Shown here: positions 1 through 7,748 of the stretch, piece after piece
How positions within the stretch are numbered: the stretch's first letter is position 1
How the letters are laid out: each line of letters begins with the position of its first letter
From: a virus
DNA: 20,361 bases
Reading direction: 5' to 3' (one strand)
Virus record (IMG/VR): IMGVR_UViG_3300030380_002488
Span: 1-20,361 of that record
Position numbers and translations under genes: made by a program
Notes under the pieces: generated by a model
Databases searched by the model: none
The model's input: the letters and a program-made list of their open reading frames with translations, nothing else
Told to the model about the DNA's origin: nothing

Positions 1-2
1 TA

Positions 3-1127
3 CAAATAGATGATTTTGGCACTCAGCAAGACACTGTAAATGAAGTACCCGGAGGCATACACGCACCTACTGCATTGACTAAGGCTAGTGCTAGGCGAAT
101 AGGTCAGAATATGCTTAGAATGGCTAAGAAAGCCAGTGGTTCTATGTCACTAAACGATGTATTGTCGGCTACTCATATACAGCCGGGTGATTCAGTCAAT
201 TACCAGTCGAGGAGTGACAGTGACAGAAAGATAGTATTGGGTGGGACTTATGATTTAATAAATCGTAAATCCCAACTACATGTAAATTCAGTAGATGCTA
301 CTTTAGAGGATGTATTACAACGCTTCCAAGAGGTCGACATTAGTGGCAGTTTAGACGAAAACTACGAAAGGAACCGTCAGTTTAGTGTAGAGGAATTTAC
401 TACCTCATTTGGCGTTAAAATGAAGATTAGTTGGGAAATTGCTGAAAGAGTTGACTCTAATCGTGGAGTTGGCTTTAATCTCGGTCAACCGAACAGAGAT
501 ACCATACACGGTGCCCGTAGATTACAGAGTACAGGTGTTTTGATTGATTTCACTGGTGTATCTAAATTTAAAATATCCTCCGCTGGCTCTAGTTATGGTA
601 CAGATACTGGTTCAGGGTTGCCCACATCTACCACTGATGCCGTTAATGTTGCTACAACAGGTGGGTCTGGAAGTGGGGCTAAGGTCAATATTCAAGTTAA
701 TTCTGCTGGAAACATCATTTATGCTAGTCTACATACTGCTGGAACTGGTTATGTTGTAGGAGAAGAATTGACTATTTCTGCTAGTGGCGCATCATCTAGT
801 GGTAGTGGGGGTAAAGTGATAATTGAAGAACTTGGTTACAATCCTGAATCAGGCTCTATTACTTCTTTAACAGTAAGCGGTACAAGTGCTACTAGTGCAT
901 TTGGAACTACTAATCAAGCAATCTATGATAAATCTGGTAATAAAATAGGACATAGACACGCATCTGGTATGGGAAGTACTACAGTTGCATTATCTTCAAG
1001 GATAACGAACCCTATTGGTAATGACGAAGAGTTGTATTTACTTTCAGATACTTTACCAGAGGCTAGGAACAATCATTTGAAGGTAGGGTTAGTACAGACT
1101 AAATATTTGAGGAATAGGAGAGGTTGA
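3..1127 (+). CDS. Probable virion structural protein, 5'-partial
   Basis: The reading frame is open from base 3, so the gene begins before the window; a TTG codon at 75 is only an internal codon and no convincing ribosome site precedes it. The visible 374 residues begin with a charged, mixed region and continue into a Gly/Ser/Thr-rich beta-type region. Around residues 200-300 there are two loose copies of a unit of the form SGSGxKVxI followed by a G-x-I stretch, and one copy carries the GTGYVVGEELTI type of motif common in marine phage fibre proteins. No enzyme motif is visible. It is followed one base later by the next gene, with which it is surely cotranscribed. A virion or tail role is inferred from composition and from the neighbouring fibre-like gene; I do not recognise a named family. 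Confidence 0.6.
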   Translation, partial: QIDDFGTQQDTVNEVPGGIHAPTALTKASARRIGQNMLRMAKKASGSMSLNDVLSATHIQPGDSVNYQSRSDSDRKIVLGGTYDLINRKSQLHVNSVDATLEDVLQRFQEVDISGSLDENYERNRQFSVEEFTTSFGVKMKISWEIAERVDSNRGVGFNLGQPNRDTIHGARRLQSTGVLIDFTGVSKFKISSAGSSYGTDTGSGLPTSTTDAVNVATTGGSGSGAKVNIQVNSAGNIIYASLHTAGTGYVVGEELTISASGASSSGSGGKVIIEELGYNPESGSITSLTVSGTSATSAFGTTNQAIYDKSGNKIGHRHASGMGSTTVALSSRITNPIGNDEELYLLSDTLPEARNNHLKVGLVQTKYLRNRRG

Positions 1128-1128
1128 T

Positions 1129-1485
1129 ATGCCAGTATTAAATGAAGGAACTAGATTTTTAATCGATACGCTAAGAGCAAGAATAAATGAAGTAGTGTTC
1201 GGCTTTGATGGGACAGTCGCTACTCAACAGGATGGGGGCATAGGTAAACCCGCCGTAGTGGTTACACCTAATGTCAGAGTTATAGACGATAACACATTAT
1301 CAGTGGAAGCAAAACTATCATTAGACACAACTTTCACCCAACCACTGAGGGAAGTAGTTATCAGATATAAGAATCCTAGCGATTCTTCTGATACTACAGA
1401 TTTTTGTAGATATACTTACAATTCAATAGAAAAGACAGCAAATAATGAAATTAAATTTTCAGCAGTAATAGAGGTGGGACAATGA
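1129..1485 (+). CDS. Small probable virion protein, 118 aa
   Basis: The ATG at 1129 follows the previous stop by one base and has a GGAG ribosome site about eight bases upstream. The protein opens with a helix-like segment (MPVLNEGTRFLIDTLRARIN) and continues as alternating hydrophobic/polar beta-strand sequence, including VVVTPNVRVI and REVVIRYKNP. This pattern suits a small beta-sandwich structural, adaptor or baseplate-type component, but I recognise no family. Its stop overlaps the start of the fibre-like gene in an ATGA arrangement, so the two products are probably made together. Function is inferred from position only. Confidence 0.6.
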   Translation: MPVLNEGTRFLIDTLRARINEVVFGFDGTVATQQDGGIGKPAVVVTPNVRVIDDNTLSVEAKLSLDTTFTQPLREVVIRYKNPSDSSDTTDFCRYTYNSIEKTANNEIKFSAVIEVGQ

Positions 1486-2663
1486 CTAATCCAAAAGCAG
1501 GGCATACTAGTGCTACAGGCTACGGTGCTAATTCACAAGGACTCAGAGATGGGGATGGGCTTACTAGCCCTAGTCTAACTAACCTCTACGAGGGGTTACA
1601 TGGTAATGGCATAATGAGATTGGGAGATGGGGCTGCGGGTGACTCTCTTAGAAACAGTATAGTTTCCGGTACACCCGGATTTGTCACCGTATCTAGTGGG
1701 GGCGTAGTAACTGTTAACGGTGGTTACTGTGTACTCGACGGAGTTATGTACAAATTCGCCAATGGACCTGCTAGTACAGAGGCATTTACAGTAGGCACTA
1801 GTAGTAACTTTTCAGGAGACCTACCTAGCGTACCGTCTTCTAGTGGAGAAGTATTTGTCGTAGTTTATCTAGTCGGTAGAAGCACTCCAGAAGCGCACCT
1901 GATGTACGAAATGGGTACTCCTGTAACTGCATCAGCGGGCACTCCACTGATACCGAACAGATTTCTTTCTGACCCTAGCATCACTGCTAATACTGACTTG
2001 AATCATAACTCAACCGTATTAGCGGTCCTAAGATATACAGTCGGCACCAGTGGCACTATACAAGAGGCATTAGGTGCTTCGCCTACAGTGTTTGATAGAA
2101 GGACCTTTATCAGAAATAGTCCTCTGTATCTGACCCCTATGACCGATGGAGCAATAGGGGATGTAGTAACCGCAAATGCTATCAATTCGGCTGCTGATTT
2201 AGACGCTTTCTTTTCAAATCCAGAAGATGGAGACTTTGCTGGTAGCACATTTGGGGCTATATGGCAGAGTCATAGAGAAGATAGGTCAAGTGGAAAGCAT
2301 GGTGTGATATATGCTGGCATACCTAAAAATCTACATTCAACACCTGTTACAGAGACTGTCGTATTAGGACCGAATAGAGTGTCCATATTAACCGCTAGTG
2401 CTTCATTTACATTCGACCAAGAGAATATCTTCTTGGTAAATCCAAATGGCGGTAGCGCTGATGCTACACTTACTCCTAGCGGTGATTTCCCATCAGGCCA
2501 TGTTATCGAGGTCCGAAATATATCTACTGCTGGTTCTCACGATACTAAGTTTACAGCCAAAACTGATAATGCAGCAGCAGGAGTTATTGATATAGCAAAC
2601 GGTAAATATGCTAGATTTGTTTATGACGGCACTGACTGGCATCTACTAATCCTACAGGCATGA
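1482..2663 (+). CDS. Tail fibre-like / virion surface protein
   Basis: This 393-residue protein starts at an ATG overlapping the preceding TGA, with a GAGGTGGG ribosome site just upstream. It is rich in Gly, Ser, Thr, Asn and Asp with regularly spaced short beta strands and no membrane segment. The N-terminal part (residues 1-110) has a repeated G-D-G/G-N-G texture. The middle resembles baseplate or fibre attachment regions. The last 30 residues contain YARFVYDGTDWHLL, a type of ending often seen in phage tail and receptor-binding proteins. The product is likely a fibre, spike or other surface-exposed virion part. No catalytic motif is visible. The specific role is inferred; the family was not recognised with certainty. 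Confidence 0.6.
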   Translation: MTNPKAGHTSATGYGANSQGLRDGDGLTSPSLTNLYEGLHGNGIMRLGDGAAGDSLRNSIVSGTPGFVTVSSGGVVTVNGGYCVLDGVMYKFANGPASTEAFTVGTSSNFSGDLPSVPSSSGEVFVVVYLVGRSTPEAHLMYEMGTPVTASAGTPLIPNRFLSDPSITANTDLNHNSTVLAVLRYTVGTSGTIQEALGASPTVFDRRTFIRNSPLYLTPMTDGAIGDVVTANAINSAADLDAFFSNPEDGDFAGSTFGAIWQSHREDRSSGKHGVIYAGIPKNLHSTPVTETVVLGPNRVSILTASASFTFDQENIFLVNPNGGSADATLTPSGDFPSGHVIEVRNISTAGSHDTKFTAKTDNAAAGVIDIANGKYARFVYDGTDWHLLILQA

Positions 2664-2926
2664 TAACCATGGGTAGACTAATTGATATGCTCAAGCATAA
2701 GTGTGAGAACTGTAATAGAATCGCACTACCTTTGACAATCTCAGGGAAATACCTGACAGGAGAAACTGCCGTATTGCATGAATGCTCCTTCTGTGGATAT
2801 ATCAGATTTCACGGTCAACTTGGATTTAAGGGTGTCCGTAAGCGTAAGGCTGAACCCTTGTCCAAGAAGGCCAATGGTCGTCTTTCTCGTTATCTCAGGC
2901 AAATGGCTGAGAAATTAGGAAGGTAG
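2660..2926 (+). CDS. Small zinc-ribbon protein, 88 aa
   Basis: Two CxxC knuckles are visible, CENC near residue 15 and CSFC near residue 42. About 25 residues of beta-type sequence lie between them, which is the classic zinc-ribbon layout. The C-terminal third is very basic (Lys/Arg-rich, VRKRKAEPLSKK and RLSRYLRQ), suggesting nucleic-acid contact. The start ATG overlaps the stop of the fibre-like gene (ATGA); a second in-frame ATG at 2669 is possible. It is the last + strand gene, and its TAG stop directly abuts the stop of the facing - strand gene. It could be a DNA- or RNA-binding regulator at the end of the structural operon; this is inference from the ribbon and charge. Confidence 0.6.
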   Translation: MITMGRLIDMLKHKCENCNRIALPLTISGKYLTGETAVLHECSFCGYIRFHGQLGFKGVRKRKAEPLSKKANGRLSRYLRQMAEKLGR

Positions 2927-3025
2927 TTACTCTTCCTCCTCTTTGGCTCCACGGAGACACGCTAGACAGAATCTAAATCCTTTATGGGCTAGATTAAAGC
3001 AGTCTCTTTTTGAACAAAGCCTCAT
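2927..3025 (-). CDS. Zinc micro-protein, 32 aa
   Basis: The ATG at 3025 lies one base after the chaperonin stop codon, and the TAA at 2927-2929 abuts the TAG of the facing + strand gene. The 32-residue product has a CSKRDC pair, a His about five residues on, and a CLAC pair, followed by GAKEEEE. The four Cys and one His make a compact zinc finger plausible. The layout (M-x-x-C start, central His, late CxxC) resembles the two other micro-proteins at 4498-4641 and 5234-5374. No strong ribosome site is visible, so expression would depend on coupling to the chaperonin gene. Function unknown. Confidence 0.5.
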   Translation of the reverse strand: MRLCSKRDCFNLAHKGFRFCLACLRGAKEEEE

Positions 3026-3026
3026 G

Positions 3027-4523
3027 TCAATCGCCACGCTTTCCTATAATGTCGTCTATCCTTAGAATACTAATGGTAACTTCACTAGCGGATTGCACTG
3101 CTTGTTTAACTAGGTCAAGTGGCTCCCAAACATCGGCTTCTTTCATTGAGCATGCTCCACCATTCTCTATATCTGGACCAGCATCGCTGTTACCCAGTTG
3201 ATGTTCATTTCTAAGCGTCAATACAGTATCTAGTGGGTCATGCCCTGCATTCTCTGCGATAGTGGCAGGTATCGATTCAAGAGCATCAGCAAACGCATCA
3301 ATAGCCATTTGTTCACGACCACCTGCTTCTGCTGCTCTTGACCTGATATGCAAGGCTGAGTTTAGATATGCTGAGCCTCCACCCGGCACTACGCCTAATG
3401 TAGTGTATGCTAAGCATACTACACCCAATGCGTCTTCAAAACCACGCTCTGTCTCATCAAGAGTTTGCTTAGTAGCGCCTCTTAGAATAAGAGTGGTGAC
3501 TTCTCCTTCACCTTTCACGACGACATACTTCATGTCGCCTATTACCTTGCACTCTACATCACAATCTACTGCTTCCTGTAAGTCTTCTGTAGTGTGCGCT
3601 ATTGTAGCGTTAAGCAGTTTAGATAAAGCGGTCATATCACTCTCAGGAACTCTATGAACCAGAGAAATACCTTGTTTTGCTAATGTCGCAGCAACTACCT
3701 CATTCACGCTATCTCTTACAAATACGACACCACCATCCGGTAACATATTGGCTATTTGTTGACCTTTTTCGACCCAATTATCACGGCCCGTTTGTCTCTT
3801 ATATTGCTGATACTCAGCAGCCGAGCCTAAATTGAGTTGAACATTATCATCTGTTTTGCTGTCACTCAGAGCAGTGTTGATGAGTAACGCCCTACCATTA
3901 GGTGTCATAGGCATAGCGGGTAAAGTAAACTCCTTGTGTAAGACTACACCAGAGAAGCAAGATGAATCATCTAGGCTACCTCCGGGCTGACATAACACAC
4001 GGATTCTTTCAAACTCTCCACCTGCCTTTTCTACTGCTTCTACACATAAATTACTAACATGCTCTATGCTTGATTCAAGCGCTTTCCCTGTAATCGAAGT
4101 TTTGGCTACATTCTGTAAATGGTCTTTCGCATCTACTCTAAGTGTTTCAAGATGCTCTGTAGTCCACCTAGACGCTTGTCTGTAACCTCTACAAATTACA
4201 TTGGCGTGTAGCCCCTTGTTAAACAAGAGTTCACTGTTACCCAATAGTTCACCCGCTAATACAACAGTGCTTGTAGTACCATCATAGCACATACTCTCCT
4301 GTGTATTTGCAGCCTCTACAACCATGCTTGCAGCAGGGTGGCTAACATCTAGTTCTTGTAAGATAGTAGCGCCGTCATTGGTGACTATTACATTACCACC
4401 AGCGTCTACCATCATTTTATCCATCCCCATAGGACCAAGTGTAGTTTTCACTGTCCCTACGGTTCGCTTCGCTGCTCTTATATTGTGCACTACTGCACTA
4501 ATGTTCTGTTCTTGTTCGTTCAT
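3027..4523 (-). CDS. Group II chaperonin (thermosome/CCT-type)
   Basis: The product is an ATP-driven protein-folding ring subunit. Family motifs are clear: TLGPMGMDK at 28-36, TNDGATIL at 48-55, DGTTS at 81-85, LRG near 347, [11 protein letters not shown] at 356-366 with the Asp at 364, PGGG at 380-383, and [10 protein letters not shown] and LRIDDII near the C-terminus. The ATG at 4523 is chosen because a GAGAGGG ribosome site precedes it by about six bases; an upstream TTG at 4538 is unlikely. At 498 residues it is shorter than the roughly 545 of cellular thermosomes, lacking N- and C-terminal extensions and parts of the apical domain. Two departures are Tyr before DGTTS, where Gly is usual, and SAYL after PGGG, where a Glu is usual. 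It may fold virion or replication proteins alone or mixed with host subunits. Confidence 0.95.
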   Translation of the reverse strand: MNEQEQNISAVVHNIRAAKRTVGTVKTTLGPMGMDKMMVDAGGNVIVTNDGATILQELDVSHPAASMVVEAANTQESMCYDGTTSTVVLAGELLGNSELLFNKGLHANVICRGYRQASRWTTEHLETLRVDAKDHLQNVAKTSITGKALESSIEHVSNLCVEAVEKAGGEFERIRVLCQPGGSLDDSSCFSGVVLHKEFTLPAMPMTPNGRALLINTALSDSKTDDNVQLNLGSAAEYQQYKRQTGRDNWVEKGQQIANMLPDGGVVFVRDSVNEVVAATLAKQGISLVHRVPESDMTALSKLLNATIAHTTEDLQEAVDCDVECKVIGDMKYVVVKGEGEVTTLILRGATKQTLDETERGFEDALGVVCLAYTTLGVVPGGGSAYLNSALHIRSRAAEAGGREQMAIDAFADALESIPATIAENAGHDPLDTVLTLRNEHQLGNSDAGPDIENGGACSMKEADVWEPLDLVKQAVQSASEVTISILRIDDIIGKRGD

Positions 4524-4641
4524 TATTTTCCCTCTCAAATTTTTCTTCTAATATCGAATCTATGCATGAATCGCATGCTTTATGTTTGGCACATCTAATA
4601 CCATCCCAAGTTGTTTTGAAACAAAAATCACATGTTGACAT
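4498..4641 (-). CDS. Zinc-finger micro-protein, 47 aa
   Basis: The start ATG is embedded in the stop of the exonuclease gene (TAATG), and the last 26 bases overlap the chaperonin start in another frame. The product begins MSTCDFC and then has a Cys, a His and a CDSC pair (pattern CxxC, nine residues, C-x3-H-x2-C-x2-C), followed by a charged helix-like tail with [15 protein letters not shown]. Five or six potential zinc ligands in 25 residues argue strongly for a folded zinc-binding protein rather than chance. It resembles the micro-protein at 5234-5374 in its M-x-x-C-x-F-C start and its C-D-x-C pair. Function unknown; possibly an accessory factor for the neighbouring replication enzymes. Confidence 0.6.
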   Translation of the reverse strand: MSTCDFCFKTTWDGIRCAKHKACDSCIDSILEEKFERENNERTRTEH

Positions 4642-5249
4642 TACCAATCCACCTCGTATTCTGTGATTTCTCCTGTCTTTCTATCTCTAGCCTTTACGAT
4701 GCCCTCTTCCATTCCATGTTTCCACAATTCGTAAACTAACTCAGCGTCTTTCAAGCAATACTCAGCAACTTTGCTATAATTCCCCTTCCGCCACTCTATA
4801 GGGGCATCGTGACTATTCATTAACTTACCCTTGCCCAAGGTGTGATAACAGGCATCTGAAAGAGGCACTGCGTGACCGACTATACTTTTCAGTAGGACAG
4901 ATGTATCGAATACCTGCTCCTCCGATTTTGCCATTATATCACCTGCTGCCCAACAATCTAATGCATCTCTAATAATAGGTAAGTCGAATCCTTTTAGATT
5001 GTGACCTAAGACCATCCCACCATCATTTACATGCTTGGCTAAGTCCTCACCTATTGTTTTAGGATGCATCTTTTTGATGATAGTTCCTTCTGGTAAGTAT
5101 TTAGATATAGATTCGTTACTGTATACTGTTCCTTGGTCACCATCCCATGTGGCTACTACAGTAGGCTCAAACAAATGGCTGTGACCCCATCCACCTATCT
5201 CATGTGAGAAATTGGCAGTTTCAATATCGAGTGCTAACATTTTCCGCAT
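4641..5249 (-). CDS. DEDDy-type 3'-5' exonuclease, stand-alone
   Basis: This 202-residue protein has all three motifs of the RNase H-fold DEDDy exonucleases: Exo I LALDIE (Asp8, Glu10), Exo II GHNLKGFDL (Asn84, Asp89) and Exo III EYCLKDAELVY (Tyr164, Asp168). The closest look is to the proofreading domain of family B polymerases rather than to bacterial DnaQ with its His. The ATG at 5249 is chosen over the upstream GTG at 5267 because GGAGGA sits six bases before it. It lies between a zinc micro-protein and the helicase-like gene upstream and another micro-protein and the chaperonin downstream. It probably trims 3' ends during replication or recombination, or aids proofreading in trans; substrate is not readable from sequence. 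Confidence 0.85.
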   Translation of the reverse strand: MRKMLALDIETANFSHEIGGWGHSHLFEPTVVATWDGDQGTVYSNESISKYLPEGTIIKKMHPKTIGEDLAKHVNDGGMVLGHNLKGFDLPIIRDALDCWAAGDIMAKSEEQVFDTSVLLKSIVGHAVPLSDACYHTLGKGKLMNSHDAPIEWRKGNYSKVAEYCLKDAELVYELWKHGMEEGIVKARDRKTGEITEYEVDW

Positions 5250-5374
5250 ACTATATCCTCCATACACATTTTACACCAGTCGCATACTGCAACAGGGGTC
5301 TTCCAATGCATACCCAAGTGGTAGCCCCCTATGTCTTTTCCTATTATAGAATCGCAGAATATACACGGTGTCAT
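5234..5374 (-). CDS. Zinc-finger micro-protein, 46 aa
   Basis: The ATG at 5374 is fused to the stop of the helicase-like gene (TAATG), and the end overlaps the exonuclease start by 16 bases. The product starts MTPCIFC, has two His around residues 19 and 23, then CDWC and further Cys (KMC, VCGKC at the very end). That gives eight Cys in 46 residues, enough for one or two zinc sites. The GGAGGA that serves the exonuclease lies inside its last codons. It resembles the 47-residue micro-protein at 4498-4641 in its N-terminal M-x-x-C-x-F-C and its CDxC pair, so the two may be paralogues. Function unknown. Confidence 0.6.
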   Translation of the reverse strand: MTPCIFCDSIIGKDIGGYHLGMHWKTPVAVCDWCKMCMEDIVCGKC

Positions 5375-6810
5375 TACTTGTCACCGCCATTCTTAGATTT
5401 CTTGATGTAATCATCTCTGAGTTTAACATAAACTCTAACACCCTCTCTGGTGTCCTTGAACATCTTTGCTCCGTATGCATTGAATTTGTCATTTATCGAA
5501 CCCTTACTGCTTAGGTTAGCAAGTGCACCGAATGCTTTCATCATCTCTGCTTTCTTAACCCAATTGACTCCTCTATGGTCGTCAAAGTCAAATCTCTCGC
5601 TTCGATTGTAAGCGTCACGCCAGAATCCTTCCATCTTCTTTTTCTCATTGCCACCAGAGCCAACCTTAACTTCTGACTCAAGCCACTGGATTAGATTTTG
5701 ATAAAGGTCGAACAGTATTTCTTTAGCCATGTCTATGTGGTCGCCATTAACTTTCCACGAGCCTTCTATCATAGCCATGTGATGAGCAAGGACATTAGTA
5801 TAGTTCTGTAGTCCCATGATGAATGATGCACAAATACCCTGCTTTTCAGGACCCATTGATTCTACTAAACTATAGTATTCATCAATTGCTGCTATCAAAG
5901 CAGGTACATAGGATGAATCTACTTTAAACATGTTATTCATAACACTCATAGTTGCAGTTTCTCTATCATCCTCTGACATTTCTTGCCACTCTAAATGAGA
6001 CAAACCGCTGAGTTTCAAAACCCTGTTTCTTAGATTGGTTTTCAATCCCGTAAAGAAGTCAGCAACTTCATCAAATGATACCTCAAACTCAGGTTTATTA
6101 TGAACTGCTTCGGCTAGTTCATGGTTAACTGCTCTCTTCATCTCTAGTGTCCAGTGTCGCCAGTATGTCAATACACGCTGGAATATACCCTTGTCAAGCA
6201 CATGCTCTTTGATACCTTTTGGTGGGTATGTGGTAATCCACAGAGATACCTCAGACTTAACAGTGAATGTATCTCTAGCCATGTGTTTAGTGAGTATGTT
6301 TCTACCAGTACCCGCTGAGTTTAGAGCCGATTGTAAAAAGAGAGTAGTGTTCTCATTGTGTTGACCGCCTTTGAGTAATACAGAACCCTCATCAAAATTA
6401 AGCCCTTTTCTACCCGCCAATATACCCGGCCTAACCATCATGTCAGGATTTCTGTTATCCTCTGAATCAGGGTCAGGTACAAGCGTACCTACAAGTGCAG
6501 CGTCATTACCTGAATTATAATCAGTCGATTGTAAACCACACGCTTTCAACACCTTTTCTATTATCTGATAAGATGCCGATTTACCTGTTCTTGTATCTTG
6601 AATCCAGAATACGCTTACTCTTGGGTCAAGGTTACTTCCACCCACAGGTATTCTCACATAAGGTATCGATGCCTGTCCGAGAATAAAGAAAAAGGATAGT
6701 AAACCCGGTATCTCATTATTCTTACTAACTTGATTGAAATGGTCTAAGTAACCTTTCAATATAGGATATTTCTGTACACATTCATAATTCTCTGCTCTAT
6801 GTTCCATCAT
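5374..6810 (-). CDS. Helicase-like P-loop ATPase, candidate replicative helicase
   Basis: The 478-residue protein has a P-loop, DTRTGKS at 72-78, with Gln where the first Gly of the Walker A motif normally stands. It also has a Walker B-like GLNFDE (Asp140, Glu141), a sensor-like SLWITTYPP around 189-197 and a possible arginine finger in GIFQRVLTYW near 212. The order and spacing resemble MCM-like AAA+ and DUF3987-type phage helicases. The remaining 260 residues are mostly helical and unrecognised. It sits beside an XPF-type nuclease and the primase, and no other helicase is seen in the window, so a fork helicase is the best guess. ATG-ATG at 6810 follows GAGAGGGAATAG; the first 14 bases overlap the upstream gene. 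Confidence 0.6.
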   Translation of the reverse strand: MMEHRAENYECVQKYPILKGYLDHFNQVSKNNEIPGLLSFFFILGQASIPYVRIPVGGSNLDPRVSVFWIQDTRTGKSASYQIIEKVLKACGLQSTDYNSGNDAALVGTLVPDPDSEDNRNPDMMVRPGILAGRKGLNFDEGSVLLKGGQHNENTTLFLQSALNSAGTGRNILTKHMARDTFTVKSEVSLWITTYPPKGIKEHVLDKGIFQRVLTYWRHWTLEMKRAVNHELAEAVHNKPEFEVSFDEVADFFTGLKTNLRNRVLKLSGLSHLEWQEMSEDDRETATMSVMNNMFKVDSSYVPALIAAIDEYYSLVESMGPEKQGICASFIMGLQNYTNVLAHHMAMIEGSWKVNGDHIDMAKEILFDLYQNLIQWLESEVKVGSGGNEKKKMEGFWRDAYNRSERFDFDDHRGVNWVKKAEMMKAFGALANLSSKGSINDKFNAYGAKMFKDTREGVRVYVKLRDDYIKKSKNGGDK

Positions 6811-7522
6811 TTCTATTCCCTCTCTTATTGTATGTCTTTTGGACTCTGACTGGTTCTTCTGAGGTTAGAACATCTAGTAATCTCTGCCTCAAGGTAGAAC
6901 CCATACCTCTTACTTTTTTCAGTGATTCCACAAATAACATTTCTTCTATAGAACCGCACTTGTCGAGCAACTTGTCTACCAATTCCGGTCCAAAGCCGGG
7001 TATAGTAATCAGCATGTCAGCCCTCACATCATTAGTGCTTACTCTAGTAATTGCTCTTGCTCCATGTCTACTGGCTGGCTTGTGTAATTTACTGTGTAAC
7101 TTTGCTATGAACATAGCAGCCTCTGAATAGTCTTTGGCTCTGTATATATGGCAATCGAAATCAGCCATGATTCGTGCGAATGTTCCTAATAGTTCATTCA
7201 TCACTTTGGAATATGATATATTTCTCCCCTGTTTCTTGGATATGGCGACATACTTTGCTATGTCCCCATGCACTACGAGAAATACTCTCTCGCAGTTAGC
7301 ATCTAAGTTCTCTATTTGCCTCATCAAGTGCCCACTATGACTTGATTGAAAAAGGTCAGATAGGCTCTTACACTCTATGTTAGCATTACCTGCTTTGTAG
7401 TCACCCATACCCTGTAAATGTTCTTTCTTTGTTGGGAATCCTTGTCTTTCGGCAGCCCTAACTATTGCATCGTGTAAAGGTCCACGCTCATTACTGTCTA
7501 TAATTAGTGGAGGAAGTTTCAT
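6797..7522 (-). CDS. XPF/ERCC4-family nuclease with two HhH motifs (Hef-like)
   Basis: Structure-specific endonucleases of this family cut branched or flapped DNA. The catalytic domain shows LIIDSNERG (Asp9, Glu12), GMGDYKAG (Asp41) and IECKSLSD (Glu50, Lys52, Asp56). These match the family signature GDx(n)ERKx3D except that the usual Arg of ERK is Cys51. Two helix-hairpin-helix motifs follow: LITIPGFGPELVDKLL near 171-186 and LKKVRGMGSTLRQRLL near 201-216. At 241 residues it corresponds to the nuclease plus HhH half of archaeal Hef without a helicase domain. The start ATG overlaps the preceding stop (ATGA). It probably resolves replication or recombination intermediates of the viral genome. 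Confidence 0.88.
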   Translation of the reverse strand: MKLPPLIIDSNERGPLHDAIVRAAERQGFPTKKEHLQGMGDYKAGNANIECKSLSDLFQSSHSGHLMRQIENLDANCERVFLVVHGDIAKYVAISKKQGRNISYSKVMNELLGTFARIMADFDCHIYRAKDYSEAAMFIAKLHSKLHKPASRHGARAITRVSTNDVRADMLITIPGFGPELVDKLLDKCGSIEEMLFVESLKKVRGMGSTLRQRLLDVLTSEEPVRVQKTYNKRGNRNDGT

Positions 7523-7746
7523 TCTCTATCCCTCCCATGCTGTACACAATAGTCTTCTATCGTTATCTTTCTACATCTCTTTTTAGTGCTCTTAGATATA
7601 GCCTTACAAAAGAAATGTTCAGGTAAACTATCTTTGTTGCTCATACAATTGAGGCACAGATTAGTTAATCTGGTTCTACCACTATTTGCTAATTTCATAC
7701 CTTTACCACAATTAACACATTTGTTTGCATGTATAGTGTGTTTCAT
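7519..7746 (-). CDS. Double zinc-finger protein, 75 aa
   Basis: Two separate zinc-binding units are visible. The first is CVNC and CLNC about 20 residues apart, a zinc ribbon. The second is a CKAIS...RCRK...YCVQH arrangement, the C-C-C-H pattern seen in small phage zinc fingers of the type 'C-x(n)-C-x(n)-YCxxH'. The ATG at 7746 follows the primase stop by two bases, and the ribosome site GAGGAGGAG is embedded in the acidic tail codons of the primase gene. Its stop overlaps the nuclease start (ATGA). It may be a nucleic-acid-binding partner of primase or nuclease; that is inferred from position only. Confidence 0.7.
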   Translation of the reverse strand: MKHTIHANKCVNCGKGMKLANSGRTRLTNLCLNCMSNKDSLPEHFFCKAISKSTKKRCRKITIEDYCVQHGRDRE

Positions 7747-7748
7747 AT

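Noticed and set aside
544-759. 71-codon + strand frame inside the first structural gene
   Set aside because: A Leu-rich shift-frame product over a gene with a clear long frame; no independent support.
3262-3657. Open frame of 131 codons on the + strand inside the chaperonin gene
   Set aside because: It is antisense to well-conserved chaperonin codons, has Ser/Thr/Ala-rich content typical of a reverse-frame shadow and no ribosome site.
4524-4538. TTG start extending the chaperonin by five residues
   Set aside because: The GAGAGGG ribosome site lies inside that extension and points to the ATG at 4523.
5271-5492. 73-codon - strand frame spanning the end of the helicase-like gene
   Set aside because: It lies out of frame over the helicase-like gene; the gap is better explained by the Cys-rich 46-codon gene starting at 5374 in TAATG.
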